From assembly GCF_038096175.1 (NCBI RefSeq), contig NZ_CP151099.1, positions 498,501 through 562,500 on the forward strand: 64,000 bases of DNA, in the 5' to 3' direction. Position numbers and translations under genes: made by a program. Shown here in pieces: positions 63,946 to 64,000 of this stretch. A model generated the notes under the pieces. That model ran no database searches and was not told where the DNA came from. It saw only the letters and a program-made list of their open reading frames with translations. Origin of the DNA: Nostoc sp. UHCC 0302 (GTDB lineage: Bacteria > Cyanobacteriota > Cyanobacteriia > Cyanobacteriales > Nostocaceae). Position 1 is the stretch's first letter, and the number at the start of each line of letters is the position of its first letter.

Positions 63946-64000
63946 ATATGAATAAATTTTTTGAACACTCCTGGTTCAAGCAGCCAGGGGGTTTATTTTA

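Overview
The window looks like chromosomal DNA of a filamentous, probably heterocystous (Nostoc/Anabaena-type) cyanobacterium. The reasons are the very frequent GCGATCGC (HIP1) octamer, a CpcS/CpeS-type phycobiliprotein lyase, a fused pantothenate synthetase/cytidylate kinase, an Anabaena-type NucA nuclease with its NuiA inhibitor, and many short intergenic repeats of the kind found in Nostocales. No rRNA, tRNA or CRISPR array was seen.

Layout. 0-2.6 kb: the 3' end of ftsH, a convergent nuiA/nucA pair, then a decayed stretch with a GNAT acetyltransferase remnant, a 102-bp MITE with perfect 10-bp target duplications and a modular tandem repeat. 2.7-10.4 kb: one minus-strand surface-glycan operon (GlfT1-like/GT2 fusion, Wzm-type permease, Wzt-type ATPase, GlfT2-like transferase, UDP-galactopyranose mutase fusion). 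Its gene content resembles the mycobacterial galactan genes and suggests a galactofuranose polymer made inside the cell and exported by an ABC transporter. 11.1-12.8 kb: an insertion sequence with resolvable ends and a transposase split at an A9 run. 13.6-18.2 kb: uvsE, an Hsp70-like gene, a PIN/Phd toxin-antitoxin pair and two Uma2 paralogues. 18.3-24.8 kb: two L,D-transpeptidases either side of a 1419-residue hybrid histidine kinase.

24.9-33.4 kb: KDPG aldolase, a translationally coupled membrane protein/PhnD-like pair, a TTC38-like TPR protein, an erythromycin-esterase-like protein, a methyltransferase, a DUF892 protein, and a HEAT-repeat/CpcS pair for phycobiliprotein maturation. 34-38 kb: rfbB and molybdate uptake (modBC fusion plus modA). 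38.5-50 kb: a site-2 protease, a degenerate metallo-beta-lactamase-fold protein, a giant Ser/Thr-kinase/histidine-kinase gene broken by one in-frame TGA, a VOC protein, an aldehyde dehydrogenase and a cyclase-family protein. 50.5-52.3 kb: a compact element with perfect 16-bp inverted ends carrying a small DNA-binding-like protein and a divergent TnpB-like RuvC nuclease without a zinc finger. 52.3-64 kb: glutaminase, an RlpA-like lipoprotein, panC/cmk, Fe-superoxide dismutase, a di-haem cytochrome c peroxidase-like protein, a small conserved protein, a PurM-like protein and a PHP-domain protein.

The observations most worth following are the putative galactofuranan locus, the TnpB-like element, and a theme seen three times: intergenic-type repeats lying in frame inside genes and translated as linkers (hybrid kinase, ModBC, RlpA-like). 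All functional calls rest on motifs read by eye; no database search was run.
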